Positions 22,831 through 34,847 of a DNA stretch of 64,000 bases are shown here, in pieces (position 1 is the stretch's first letter; each line of letters opens with the position of its first letter). The notes beneath the pieces are model-generated. The model was not told where the DNA came from, searched no databases, and saw only the letters and a program-made list of their open reading frames with translations. The position numbers were made by a program, and so were the translations under genes. Source of the DNA: Megascapheus bottae (Eukaryota; Chordata; Mammalia; Rodentia; Geomyidae); the NCBI GenBank assembly GCA_024803745.1, contig JANJXV010000192.1:248001-312000 (forward strand), written 5' to 3'.

Positions 22831-25827
22831 GTGTGTGTGAGGAAGTCTAAACACTCAGCCAGAACAAGCAGATTCTGTTCCGAAGAAGCCAGGTCTGATT
22901 CTGCTCAAAAAAGCCAAGAGAATTTCCACAAAGAAAGTGATGCTTTTAGTAAGTCATGCTGTAAAAGAATCAGTATGGAAAGGACTGCAACTATGAAATC
23001 CATAATTAATCTGAGAATTATGCAAAGTCCAATATTAGAAAGCAGAAGGTGAGAAAAAGTGATGTGGCAACTGTAGAGTCAGAATTGCTTGTCTTGTTTC
23101 AACTATTTCATCAGCTAAATCAAGATATAGTGGTTTAAATACCAACTCAATTTGAAGTAGAGTTAAGTAACATTCAAGGAGCTAATCGATATGATTTTAA
23201 TTGTCTACTGGGAAAGAAGAGAAAAAATTGAAATTAAGGCTATACTACTTGTTCTTTCATAAAGTGTTACCATCATCCAAGATAGGAAATAAAGGGAATT
23301 GGAAGGAAATAGTGAATTTTATTTTTACCATTTTAAGTTTTGACTCAAAGAATTAGGTGCTCTGAATTACACTGAAGTGAATCCCAGGAGATGGGTGCGG
23401 GGCAGGGGACATGTGGTTGGAAGAAGCAGCTCAAGATGATCATTGAAATTTTGACAGTACAATGTGGGAACAAGGGCCGAAGAGGAGGAAATGGCAGAAG
23501 AGAGAACCAAAGATACTAAAAGCTGACAAATAGAGAGAGATCACAATGTGGAAAGGAATGAAAGGTGTAGAAGAAAGGAAGAGACAGGAAGTAGAATTGT
23601 TTTCTGAAAGGCAAGAAATAATTCCTTCAAGCATCAAAGTGAAAGGGCTTCTTCAGACTGTGAAAAACGGAGGGAAGTTAATTCAAAAGAGATACTAAAA
23701 TTGGTCACTGGATTTAATCTATAAGCCACCAGACATGCATTGGTGGCTGAATAGTGCGAAGGAAGTGGTGGTGTGGAAACTATCATACTGCAGCGATGGA
23801 AGATGCTGGCTAAAGGAAGCCTGGCCAATCGTGTTAAATATGAGTGGAGGTTTTCTGTTAAGCTGTTCCTTTTTTCCAAAGGACAGATAAATAGGAACAT
23901 CGTAGTGTGGTTGTAAATAAACATGATTTTAAACAAAATGACTACAGAGAGAAGTAGAACACATAATGCTTTAAATAGTCAACAATTGATGCTTCATCTT
24001 AGGAAAGATCCAGCACTGTCACTTTTGCTACAGTGACACACTGAAGGTGAAGTGTATTTGAAAAGAGGAAAAAGGCAGAACTTGTATTATTACACCCTCT
24101 AATTCCCTATAAATTTGAGTCTCTTCTGGGTGGTAGAGATCAAAATATGAGGAGGAGAGGAATCATATGGCAGCAATGTGATTTCCAAATCTAGCAATTA
24201 GAATTCAAGGATAAATTGTTTGCTATTTGGGTTTGGAAATTTGTAATATTCAAATTTACCCAGAGTAACACAGTTAAAGGTGCATGTCAACACTTGTGAG
24301 TTATTTCCTCATATCTAAATGGTTGCCATTTGCAACCACTTTCAAGTGTATTTGCTCAACAAATGCATGCTATTTGAGGAATCTACAGTGCCCAAACCAT
24401 TCAAATCTGAGAAATAGGAGCTGGCTCAACCTACTGAAAGACCGCCAGGTACTAGGTTGTATTTGTAGTCATGTGGTACTTAAGAAAATGAATCTTATTT
24501 AACCAAGAAGTCTCAGTAAAATCAAGAGCTGTTGGCTAAAATTTTGCATACACACTAGTCTTCTTTTTAATCAATGTCTTTTCATCCTTTTAGGTGCTGT
24601 GATCTTTCCCATAAAGAAAACTTGGAAAACTATTCCCACAAAGCAGAATTAAATCACCAGTGAGAAGAATTATTCATGGAAGGAGTAAGGGTGATTACTG
24701 GAAATCATTCTGGGCCATGCTCCATACTGTCTAGTGCACTCTGGAGGGATTATTACATCCATAAGCTGACTTCTTACTCAGCAGGCTATCTTACAGTTCT
24801 CTAATGGCAAAAGCTAACTTGAGAACATCTGATGGTAATGCAAATTACACCATAAATAACAATGCAATTGAATTTTAGTTAGTGGAGAATCAATTGATTC
24901 TCCTTGTAGAATTCATAATAACCAAGACATTCATGTCATATTTGATATTGATAACTTTCTGAATTGATTAGTAAATTATTTCTTCATTTTTACATGTACT
25001 GCAGTCATATGCAGACACACATTAATTTTTCAAGTTGAATCAGACCTCATTTAAATTTTATACTGTTCCTCCATTACCAGTAAGGGAAATGAAGAATTTG
25101 ATATATTATTATATGTTAAACTTTTAACACAGTCATGAATTCTGTTTCTAAATCACCGAGTAGTTGGGCAATTGAAATAAGCACACTTTTAAGACCAGCA
25201 CAAAATTTTTTCCTACAGTACTTACAATTAAACCTCATTTTAGTAACATCACAATATTAGTGAAAAAGTCTTAGTCTCTCTTTCAGATATATATACTAAT
25301 TAAGTATATTCACTTCATCAAACAAAATAGTGGGATTAGATCAATGCTGTGCATATTTGTACAAATAATATAACCTTCACTTTTTGTGAGGAAAGGAATG
25401 CTCTACCAAATGAGGACTAGTTAAAATGTGGAAGAATATACCCTTGGTCGTGGTGTAGCTATTTTTACAATGAAACCTGAACTTTGTCTAACAAGTTCCC
25501 TGGGGAATTAAGAGAAAAACACATTGAAATAGAGAATATAAATTTTAGCACAAAATTACATGGACTTACTTTAGACTTTAGAGTAAATATTCACATTGTA
25601 TACAACAGGACTGAATTTCTCATGAATAAAATATACAAAATTATCAATACTTAATTTTGTCTAGAAAGTAAAACGCATAATTGCCCAAACATTTCTCACT
25701 GGTTTTTAAAATGTACATGATACTTCAGATGATGACAGTTTTTGGTATTGGAAATGATTATACAATAAATTCTAACTGGTCTGAAAAAAAAAGAAAGTAA
25801 AGTGCAGAGGAAAGCAATTCATGAGGG
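22831..25827. other. Unannotated DNA, no gene seen
   Basis: Three kilobases without a recognised repeat apart from AT-rich tracts. The longest frame is 23634-23936 (minus, 100 codons), with no domain. The stretch 23380-23950 is more GC-balanced than its surroundings but shows no exon-like pattern. Confidence 0.45.
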
Positions 25828-25925
25828 GCCGAGAGCATGGCCTAGTGGTTGAGTGTTTCTCTAACATTCATGAAGCCCTGGGTTTGATTCCTTAGTACCA
25901 CATAAACAGAAAAAAGCTGGAAGTG

Positions 25926-26496
25926 CCCAAGGTTTCTACTGATTATGACGAATGAGGGAAACCATTGAGCCTAAGTTCCTTTGAGTCTGGCTTACTTCAC
26001 TTAACATGATTTTTTCTAAGTCTTTCCATTTCCTAACAAATGGGGCGATGTCATTCTTTCTGGGCTCTACTAGCAGAGATTTGCAGTAGATTTGCAATAG
26101 AGCAAAATCTTGATACATAAGGACATATAATGTGAAGCTAATTGAAAGGACCTCCAGGATAGTGAAACAAAAGCCATATAATGAATGATTGTTGTCCTTA
26201 ATGTACTATGCTGTCTCTCATCTCCTTTGCTGTCCCTTGGTTATCTCATATTGGTATAGTATCTCACTTTGTTATCTGATATATTGAATTTATTTGTATT
26301 TGGATGTTTGAAATTTGATAGGGAAGGGGGGAAAACCAAGACGGGTGGGGGGTGTGGGGGGGGGAGGGAAATGGGTACCAAGACATGTGAAAGGGTATCA
26401 ATGTATGTGAATTAATGCACCTTGTATCTGGCAAATATCATGTAACCCTTTTTAGTAATTACAATAAAAATAATAATAATAAAAAAATATCACAAA
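25926..26496 (+). mobile_element. Twin-primed (5'-inverted) L1 insertion with 16-bp TSD
   Basis: The first 136 bases (25926-26061) are the reverse complement of the ORF2 end, from 'agaaagaatgacatc' to 'aaccttggg'. From 26062 the element continues forward, 'gggctctactagcagag', to the A tail. The two parts are neighbours in an intact L1 and share 'ggg' at the junction. The target-site duplication 'aaaaaagctggaagtg' lies at 25910-25925 and 26497-26512. The 60-codon minus frame 25936-26118 crosses the inversion and is an artefact. Confidence 0.95.
26324..26372 (+). other. G-rich tract of an L1 3' UTR (potential G-quadruplex)
   Basis: Several G runs of three or more lie within about 45 bases. The same tract occurs at about 42058-42108, 50967-51015, 54329-54358 and 57138-57181, and as C runs at 6421-6460 and 30300-30340. 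G-rich polypurine tracts are a known feature of L1 3' UTRs. Confidence 0.6.
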
Positions 26497-26729
26497 AAAA
26501 AAGCTGGAAGTGGTGCTGTGGCTGTGGTAGAGTGCTAGCCTAGAGAAAAACACAAGGACAGTGCCCAGGCACTGAGTTCAAGCCCAGGACTGCCCAAAGG
26601 AAGAAGCAATTAATGAAGAAAACATGTATATCTAAGTCATCAATGCTATAGAAATGATTTATTTCATGGAATACATTTTGACTCATATGTCAAGAATTTT
26701 TGTGACTCAGGAAATGCATTATTTGGGGC

Positions 26730-26850
26730 TGGGAGCATAGCCTAGCAGTAGAGTGCTTACCTAGTATTCTCAAAGCCCTAGGTTCAATTCCTCAGAACCA
26801 CATACTTAGAAAAAGCCAGAAGTGGTACTGTGGCTCAAGTGGAAAAGATT
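26730..26850 (+). repeat. IDL-Geo SINE, 3'-truncated
   Basis: 'ggggctgggagcatagccta' through the B box 'taggttcaattcctcag', the linker 'agaaaaagccagaagtgg' and the first bases of the Geo half 'gtggctcaagtgg'. It stops about 15 bases into that half. Confidence 0.88.
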
Positions 26851-27673
26851 ATTTTCACCCAGTATAATCTCAGTTGCAATCAAACTATAAACAAATGGCT
26901 TTGTCCTAACAGACATGTATTTCCAGTTTTCACATCCTTATAGTCTACAAAGTTACAAAACTAATGTAAATAAACATAGTAACCATAAAGGCTTTTTCTT
27001 GCACTCAAATGGCATAGCAGTATTCATTTTATATACTCATTAGAAAAGTTCCACAGAAATTCAATACTGTTGTCAGAGGATGCTTGGAAAATGGTGGCTC
27101 TATTGAACACCAACCTGGTTAACCTGTTTTCATCAGCAGTAGCTGAGAATAGCAGGAGGACAGGACCTACGAGAGACAAGCAAGGTTCTATCTCCTTTAT
27201 CCATGCAAAGCAGGCACAGTTTCTCTGCATCAGAGGCAAATTTTGACAACAGCGTCATAGATGCTAGAGGGTTCTTGCAGGCCTGAATTTGTAGCCCATA
27301 ACTCATCTAGTAATTACAGGAAAAGTAAATGGAAAGCACCCAGTGCCTGACACTGGAAGATGAAAGAAGAACGGAAGAAAGAATGTTCACTTCAGAACAT
27401 CCAGAGGTGACAGGTAACCTCTGGTAACCTCAGGTCTCATGTGTGAAGAGCAAAGCAACTTATATTCCTTAGAAGTTCCATCCATTAACGTACTGAGGAA
27501 GTAGTGTGAAAAAAATTACCACAAGTTCAATGGAACCCAACTTTAAATAAGATCATAAGAGTACATCAATATATTTAAGAAAAGAATAAAGCAAGTTCCT
27601 GGAAACTGACTACATCATCATAACAAGAAGGTATAACAAAAGACATGGGAATCTCTTATCTACTTTTCTTAAA
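26851..27673. other. Unannotated DNA, no gene seen
   Basis: No repeat recognised. The minus frame 27024-27239 (71 codons) has no known motif. Confidence 0.45.
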
Positions 27674-27776
27674 AGCCACAAATGGTGCTGTGGCTCAAGT
27701 GAGAGAGCTCTAGCCTTGAGAAAGCCCAAGGACAGTGCTCAGGCCTCTGAGTTCAAGACCCAGCACTGGAAAAAAA
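27674..27776 (+). repeat. Geo half of an IDL-Geo SINE
   Basis: 'agccacaaatggtgctgtgg', 'ctcaagtgagagagctctag', 'ccaaggacagtgctcaggcc' and 'gagttcaagacccagc' are the right monomer only, with no ID-like half upstream. Confidence 0.85.
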
Positions 27777-28485
27777 TCATCCACATGAACTCTTGTAACA
27801 ATGTCTGAAACATGATTGATTCTCAATAAATTTGTTGGTGTTGAATGCATAAGCAGGTAAGTGATTGAACAAAGTTGACGCATCAAGTAAACTTTGTGGT
27901 TCCACATCCTCAATGACATCCTCAATTTTAGTATGGTGCTGATCTCTTTTACAAACTACCAGAAGGCATGGTGGAATTTGTGTAGGGTGACTGCCGTGAA
28001 CAGTGAGTGCTGAAATTGTGGTCTTTCTTTCAGCAAAAGTCAGTGAATGCCAGGCAGACGCCATGCCTGTGATAGACAGCCTTGTTTGTGCACAATCACT
28101 TTCTTGAACCTTTCCCACATTTCCTTGTAGGCAGAGTATCATTCTTGCTCCAGTGATTTCAGGCTCGGTCCAGTCACTTGCTACAGCCAGCAGAAAGCCC
28201 CTGGCTGTGATTTTTTGCTGCCTCTGGGCACAAGTGGGAAGGGGAGTGGTATGGTGTGCTGATCCCTGGCTCTGAGAAATGCATCATGGGAGCAGCATGC
28301 TCCAGATGGTGATGGGCTGTATCTTCAGCTTGGGCTCTGAGTGAAAAGACATACGGAATGCAGGCGATCCCATCAGGATGAAAGCTTTCCACAGCCTCAT
28401 AACGTGAACCAAAAAAATCATTTTTGTTACATGCCTCTGGATATACTGGGGTTGTTTCTGCTGCATAATAACTAGAGAATAGCAT
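27777..28485 (-). pseudogene. Degenerate open region, possible pseudogene, family unknown
   Basis: On the minus strand one frame is open from 28466 to 27777 except for a single stop at about 28284. It comprises a 60-codon part, then a 121-codon part starting at 28142. A second frame is open at 28174-28485 (103 codons). The base composition is less AT-rich than the flanks. No domain was recognised, and no poly-A tail or target-site duplication was found. Part of the 3' side is bounded by the Geo SINE. It could equally be unannotated ancient repeat. Confidence 0.25.
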
Positions 28486-30176
28486 TAACTATTTCAGTGT
28501 CTACTGTGAATGCTGGAAAAGATGAGAACACATTATTCGTGGTCATATCTGCATCCCAGAGGCCAGAGCCACATGTCTGGTAGCCTGGTGACATTTGTCA
28601 AATGAAAGGGATTATACAAATATCACAAATGCCTGTAACGAGCTTGAGAAGCCTGAACCTCATCTGTCAGCACTTTGCAACAGCTTCGCATTGCCATGAG
28701 CAAACCCTTTCCAGGGAGTATGCCCTGCATTTCCCATCCAGCAGGCAGACATTGCTATAATGTCAATTCTTCTTTCCCTCAGCCACCATACTTGAGTGAG
28801 AGTGTGATTGCCTGGGTGGGTATGTGTGGGTGAGTTCACTGCTGGTGTGGTATCATCAGTACATTCCCATACTCATAGTCAGCAGGATTCTCACCAGCTC
28901 TACTCTTCTGTGAGCCCATACTGCTTCTTAAAATTTGGTCAGAGTATAATGCCTGCTGAAGTCCTTTTAATTATTCTTCTCTATACCTTCTTACTATCAG
29001 AAGAAGCTTATTTAGAAGGAACCAGGGCTTAATGAGCTATTTTATCCAAACTAGCCACATAGCAAGTAACAAGTCTCACACTGCTTTGATAACTCAATGT
29101 ATATACTCCAGCAGAAAGACCAGTTTAAAAATTCTGAAACTGTTCTATCAAACCACTAGCAGAAAGAACATTAATATTCAGAAAGTGTTGATTAAAAACA
29201 GGACTAACCATCTGATAATGAATCATCAGTTAATTTGTACACACACGGGAGCACTGGCACTTACCTTGCATTGTCCAGTGCTTCAAAAGGTGAGAAAAGC
29301 TGCAAGGACAACCTTGGAGAAATTCACTTCTACCTTCAACCATACTCCCCGGAAAGTCCAATGACCTTAGGACGATACATAATTTCTTTGGCTGTCAATT
29401 AGGACTCATCTCTATAGTGTTGTCTACCTCTCAAATGTTATGATTTCCTAAGTTCTGGAAGCATCCCATTTATACAGGTAATAGGTGCATTAATTGTTGA
29501 ACCTTGATACCCCTTCCCATGTTTTTATTCTCTATATAACATTAGTAATCTCAACATGCTTTGACATTTTACCTTCTTAAAAATGTATTCTATAATTCAG
29601 AGATACTGATAAATGCTGTGTATATTGTGAGAGCTCTCAAAATATTATTCAATAATTTGAATCAAAGTTTTTATTTTAAGCATTACTGGACCTGTACAGA
29701 GCTATATATCATTAGCATCCCAAAGTACTTATTGTATAACATTCTATATAATTTAGTACTTTAGGGTGACAATCTCTTTCTTTTTTCTTTTTTTTAAATT
29801 AAAGAATTTTTTAACATTGATTTTTACATTATATTCCAAATGTCATGTTTAACAAACAAGTATTCAAGAAGGGAATCTCTATATACAATCACTGGCACAT
29901 AGATTTTAGAACATAATTAAATTAAGCTGAAGGTTTATATGTCAAAGATACATATTAATATATGTAATAAGACATTATGTCCATAGCATATATAGCCCAT
30001 CATAGATTTTATGTCTATGTAGTTATATTTATATCGCCAAGACCATGTCCATAACCTTGGGTACACAAATATTGCGTCATTACTGGTGTAGTGTTTGGAT
30101 CTAATATCCATATATTAAGGATACCATATGCCTTTTGTTCCTTTGGTCTTGACCTATCTCAATCACAATGATTTGC
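28486..30176. other. Unannotated DNA with a small L1-like scrap
   Basis: No gene seen. The adjoining frames 28808-29032 and 29032-29364 (74 and 110 codons) have no domain. Near 29478-29525 'ggtgcattaattgttgaacc' and 'ttgataccccttcccatg' resemble the reverse of an L1 3' UTR, but the match is short. 29780-30175 is AT-rich and unrecognised. Confidence 0.4.
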
Positions 30177-30191
30177 TCTAATATGTTTCTT

Positions 30192-30705
30192 TTTTACTAT
30201 TTTTATTGTAATTAATAAAAGGGTTACATGATATTTGCCAGATAGAAGGTGCATTAATTCACATACATTGATACCCTTTCACATGTCTTGGTCCCCATTA
30301 CCCTACCCCCCACCCCCTCATCTTGGTTTTCCCCCCTTCCCCATCCAATTTCAAATAACCAAATACAAATATATCCAATATATCAGATTTCAAAGTGAGG
30401 TACTATAATAATATGATATAACCAAGGGACAGCAAAAGAGATGAGAAATAACATAGTACATGAAGGACAAAAATCATTCATTATATGGCTTTTGTTTCAA
30501 TATCCTGGAGGTCCTTTCAATTAGCTTCATACTATATGGCCTTTTGTATCAAGGTTTTGCTCTATTGCAAATCTCTGCTAGTAGAGCCCAAGGTTTCTAC
30601 TGATTATGACAAAAGAGGGAAACCATTGGGCCTAAGTTCCTTTGAGTCTGGCTTACTTCACTTAATATGACTTTTTCTAAGTCTTTCCATTTCATAACAA
30701 ATAGG
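30192..30705 (-). mobile_element. L1 3' end with TSD, minus strand
   Basis: From the poly-T side 'tattgtaattaataaaaggg', through a C-rich tract and 'gctctattgcaaatctctgc', to the reverse of the ORF2 end 'gtctttccatttcataacaa'. It is flanked by 'tctaatatgtttctt' (30177-30191) and 'tctaatctgtttctt' (30706-30720), a 15-bp target-site duplication with one mismatch. Confidence 0.95.
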
Positions 30706-30754
30706 TCTAATCTGTTTCTTAAAGAGAAAATAAATGGGTTTACTGGGCTGTTGT

Positions 30755-30982
30755 TTTCAGTTTTTTAATAGGTGGGTCCTGCTTGAAGTAAGGCCTGGTT
30801 GCTGTCTATGAGCTTTTCATTCAAGGTTAGTGCTTGAGCCACAACCCCAGTTCTGGTTTTTTTTCTGGAAGAGATAATAGTCTTATGGATTTGCTGCTGT
30901 GATGGCATTTAACCACAATCCTCAGATCTCAGCTTCCTGAGTAGCTAGGATTACAGGTATGAGCCAGTGGCACCTGACTTAA
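30755..30982 (-). repeat. Dimeric B1-like/Geo SINE
   Basis: Reverse orientation: a degenerate Geo half (30765-30850), then 'cacaatcctcagatctcagc', 'ttcctgagtagctaggatta' and 'caggtatgagccagtggcac', the reverse of the 7SL-like head. Confidence 0.85.
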
Positions 30983-31949
30983 ACAAGTTTTAATCTAAAT
31001 TTTACATATTTTATATAACTAAACACAATGGCATTTCCAACAAGAAAAGTCAAAAGTCTTATTAAGCAATGCTTTGCATACTGTTACATCTATAACTAAC
31101 CATGATTTAATTTCAGGTAATCATATTCACAAAAGATCAGTTACTTTATAAATATTGCTGTAAATTAAAACAAGTGGGAGTCAAAGAAGAGAAACAATCC
31201 AATGGTCAAGGCACAGAAACCGTAAATTCCCTTTGTTCAATTTAAGAGAACCTGGAAAACATGCAATTTTATAACATAAGCCTTCCTGAAAAAGTTAATA
31301 GTTTTGAACCTACTAATTAACGCTGATACTTAGTGCAAGTTGCATAAAATTGTTAAGAATTAATTAACTAATATAGTCTAAATAGGATCTCATTATGAAC
31401 TGTAAAAACACAGGGAAGAACCTGCAAAAATTGCCTGAGGCTTCTCAAATGTAAGAGTGATAATAAGTAGTCAGAGAAAGAAAGTTTCCTTAAATTAGTC
31501 GATTTATATTTTAGATTTGGGCAAGAAAGTTATTTTTAACATTATTCTAAAAGCTTCAATATTTTAAAATAGAAAGAAGTCAATGCATTTTAATCATCTA
31601 CTGTGAAATGCCCAGAAGTGAAGTTGTTCATAGATATCTGCAAAAAAATTAGACTCCTGAATATGCTAGAAGACCAACAATGACATGAAGTAAGAGGTAT
31701 TCTTAACAGAGCTGCCAGGTCTTTGCAAAGGCTAAGTCAGATGCTAGCATGGCTGTGTCCAAAATCCAGGCATGCATAGTCTCTCTTCATTCAGTCAAAG
31801 CCAAACTCCCGGAAGAGAGTGTCAAGACCTTCTGTTATCTGCAAGCATAGCAGCAGCCCTGCCTGCCTCCTCTCTGATCCCATCTCCTCCTCGCCCTTCA
31901 CTCCCACCAAGTGCAGTGGTGTACATACTTGATGTTACTTCAGGGTGGC
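30983..31949. other. Unannotated AT-rich DNA
   Basis: No repeat or gene recognised. It ends in the 5' part of the 116-codon frame 31772-32122, which has serine/proline-rich low complexity and no domain. Confidence 0.45.
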
Positions 31950-32240
31950 AGGTGATCTCTAACATGAAACAGCTCAGATCATCACTTTCCTCTGCCTGTG
32001 TGTTTCTCCCTGATGGTTACCAAACCCCCAACCTGCACACTTTGCTCATAGGTCACTTTCTCAAAGACCACTCAGCCACTGCTACCCTGCCTCATGCATT
32101 TTCAATCCTTATTCCTGTTTGAACTTTTCTCCTTTTATCCTTCTGATGTCATGTTCCTATGTGCAATATAATTTACTACTTTATTATGCTGAGTATTTAT
32201 TATCTGGTTCCCTCTAGAATATAAGCACTGGAGACTGTCC
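31950..32240 (+). repeat. Possible L2 LINE fossil
   Basis: 'tttctcaaagaccactcagc' followed downstream by 'ttattatctggttccctcta' and 'gaatataagcactgg' resembles the 3' end of the ancient L2 LINE ('...tagaatgtaagctcc'). Similarity is weak but in order. It overlaps the 116-codon frame, which argues against that frame being a gene. Confidence 0.4.
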
Positions 32241-32274
32241 TAAAAGCTGGATGTAAATTTACAATGAAGTTTTT

Positions 32275-32430
32275 AAATTGTATTTTATTATCAGGATAAA
32301 GTATAGAGGGATTGCAGTTACATACATCGGGTATGGGGTACATTACTTCTCAAACCTTGATAACCCCTTCTCATATTTTTGTACCCCTTCCTCTTCCTCC
32401 ACCCCTTCCCAATCATCTCCTAACCAGGAA
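32275..32430 (-). mobile_element. L1 3' UTR, older subfamily, minus strand
   Basis: Reverse of the type seen at 5926-6300 and 17267-17509: 'aattgtattttattatcagg', 'agggattgcagttacataca', 'gggtacattacttctcaaac', 'cttgataaccccttctcat', then a C/T-rich tract ending near 'cccttcccaatcatc'. Confidence 0.85.
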
Positions 32431-33709
32431 TTGTTAATGCTAAGTGATATTTAAAGGCTATGATATACCTACTCTTTTTAGACAACTGATGTTTTCAAAT
32501 CATTTGGAATAAATATAATTCATTCAACTTCTTTTCAGACTTCCGGTGAGTACCAGAAAGGATTTACTAATGGATATTTAGCTTCCTAACATGGCACAAG
32601 CATTCAATAAGGTACCAACTAAACTGGAATTATAGTAAAATCACCTTCAGTAGCATGAATCATAAGTAATGATTGACAACAGATAACTACCAAGGCTTTT
32701 TTTCTACAAGAGCCTATAAATGATCTCAATCTGTGTCTTAGAAGAAACAAACACCAATAATATCAGTGGAGATAGGAAGGTTGGGGCAGAAAAGCAACCC
32801 AGAAAAAAACTCAAACTCTTAGAAAGGAAAAAAAAATAACTAAAGCAGAAAGGGCCAGGGACATGATTCAAATAGTATAGCACACAGAACTCTGTCCTCA
32901 AAAATCATGAGTACAGTATTTATCTTTCATTAATTCACACAATAGAGTTGCTAAAACTTTTTATAGGTACTGGCTTTATGAAAATTATTTAGTACAAAGT
33001 GAGGGTCAAGATTTAAAGACATTGCCTAAGCTACCAGAGCTTTGAAAATATCTGAACACTGCACAGATAAATATTAAGGTTATTCTGTGAAGGATAAGGG
33101 GATACCTGGTATGCTATGACAGCTCATAAGTGATGATGAACCTTCACTGAAACACTGATTCATGAAGACACTTTGGGCAGTAGTGCTCCCTGTAACTACT
33201 ACTCTGGCTGTTTCTTTCACTTCTTTCTAAGGCTAAATAATTCCTAGAATTTCATGCCCTGTCTTCAAGTGAAATTAAATGTAGAATACTACAGCAGTGC
33301 TTTTACTTGGGAACTTGTGGCAAACACATTTGTCCAGCCTTGTCCAACAAACAGAGGAGGGACACTGGCATAGCAACTCAGGCTTAGGGAGAACCTAAGC
33401 ATGACATTTAGAAAAATATTTGTGAAAAAGAAGGGTTTTGTTTCCACAGCAACCAACTTTCTCAGTCTTCTGAGCTCTACTAAAAATAAAACAAATGAAA
33501 GCTGGTAAGAGAAACAGAGTAAGGTCTAATGTAGAATGGCACACAAAGCAAAAATAAAGGACGCTGAAGCCAAGTTCATTGGAAGAAGCATAGCAAATCC
33601 TCAGTTAATCATGAGTGTCCTAATCTGGTCATGACCCTTTAAATCTTCATTTCTTTATTTTTTGGTAACTACTGGCCGTGAGATTCTTCTCTCTCCATAA
33701 AGCAGAGCC
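32431..33709. other. Unannotated DNA, no gene seen
   Basis: No repeat or coding feature recognised. A-rich stretches lie at 32805-32850. Confidence 0.45.
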
Positions 33710-34440
33710 TCCAGAATTTATTCATCTTGTACAATTGGGTTTCAGTGCCCAGGATCAGTAACTCTCTTGCCTCTGTTCTCGGCTACCCATCACCGCAACA
33801 CCGTGAGGCTATTTTAGGTAACTTGTACAAGTCTTTGTTGTCTTGTGATGAGGTTACTTTGCTTAACACAACATCTTCAGAATTCATCCCTACAGCTGCC
33901 TGTGGTTGAACTCCCTTCTTTTCTAGGGTTCCATAATACCCAATTTTGTGTATATAACACATATACTTTGTCCATTTACCTGTGGTTGAGCCCTTACCAC
34001 TTCCTGAGTATGGTGCACAGTGCTTCAATCAACATTGGGATTTGGGTTTTCTTTGAGGTATCTTAACTTACCCTTTAGTAACAAGTCAATGCCTGGCCTC
34101 ATAAAATGAATTTCTTTTAGTTTTTGAAATAACTAAAGAGTCATTATTGATTCTCCTTTAAATGTTTGGTATGGTTCATCAGTGAACTGATATGGTTTAA
34201 GCTTTTCTCCTAAATGACTGTATGTCATTTCTACATTCCATTTCTTCATGATGAAATGCATAAGTGTTTTATGTTTGTAGGACTGTTTCCCAGTTCCCCT
34301 AGGTCAATTATTTTTCTTTCAGATAATTGTTATAAATTCTAATTGTCCTTTCTCTTTCTGAAGCATCCATTGTAATACCTCCTCGCTTTTTATCTAAATT
34401 TATTTATTTTTATATTGTTTATTTCTTAGTATAGATGAAG
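33710..34440 (-). mobile_element. Old L1 ORF2 fossil, minus strand, 5' part of a split element
   Basis: 'agggttccataatacccaat' with 'tttgtccatttacctgtgg' is the reverse of the ORF2 C-terminal region. From about 34080 'gcctggcctcataaaatgaa', 'gaactgatatggtttaagct' and 'tctaattgtcctttctcttt' are the reverse of more upstream ORF2. A jump between the two parts at about 34070 suggests an internal deletion. The short frames at 33727-34066 lie in this fossil and are not genes. Confidence 0.65.
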
Positions 34441-34460
34441 AACTTTAATTTTTCTTTTTT

Positions 34461-34647
34461 TTGCCAGTCCTGGGCTTGAGCTCAGGGCCTGAGCACTGTC
34501 CTTGGAGTTTCTCAAGGCTAGAGCTCTACCACTTGATCCTCAGCACCACTTCCGGCTTTTTCTATGTATGTGGTACCGAGGAATCGAACCCGGGTCTTCA
34601 TGCATGCTAGGCAAGCACTTTAACCACTAGGCCAAACTCCCAGCCCC
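34461..34647 (-). repeat. IDL-Geo SINE, nearly full length
   Basis: The best-preserved copy here. Reverse orientation: 'cttgagctcagggcctgag', 'ctctaccacttgatcctcag', 'cacttccggctttttctatg', 'gaatcgaacccgggtcttca' (ID-half B box with the CpG intact), 'gccaaactcccagcccc'. It is inserted in the old L1, which continues on both sides. Confidence 0.95.
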
Positions 34648-34830
34648 TGAAGGAGTTTAATTTTTATAAGTTCACTGATTTTTGTCTTTACTGATTTTCC
34701 ATTTTCTTTGTTTCTATTGCTGTTTTGGTTCTACATTAAACTAATTTCTGCAAACTAGACTTCATTTGTCCTTTTTTTTTCAATGTCATTATAATGTGTA
34801 ATGTATAATATTAGGTTACTTATTTGAAAC
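34648..34830 (-). mobile_element. Old L1 ORF2 fossil, continuation after SINE
   Basis: 'gttcactgatttttgtcttt', 'actgattttccattttcttt' and 'ctgcaaactagacttcattt' continue the reverse ORF2 sequence broken by the SINE. Strongly diverged. Confidence 0.5.
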
Positions 34831-34847
34831 ACTTCTTGTTTCATTTT

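Larger units (their letters stand above)
25828..26592 (+). repeat. IDL-Geo SINE split by an L1 insertion
   Basis: The left half (25828-25925) runs 'gggccgagagcatggcctag' through the B box 'gggtttgattcc' to 'aaaaaagctggaagtg'. The right half resumes at 26497 with the same 16-mer and continues 'gtgctgtggctgtggtagag' to 'aagcccaggactgcc'. The two halves form one SINE once the L1 and one target-site copy are removed. Confidence 0.92.

Noticed and set aside
25936..26118. 60-codon minus frame
   Set aside because: It crosses the L1 inversion junction and is a chimera of ORF2 antisense and 3' UTR.
31772..32122. 116-codon open frame as a gene
   Set aside because: Low-complexity Ser/Pro composition, and the 3' part overlaps a probable L2 fossil.
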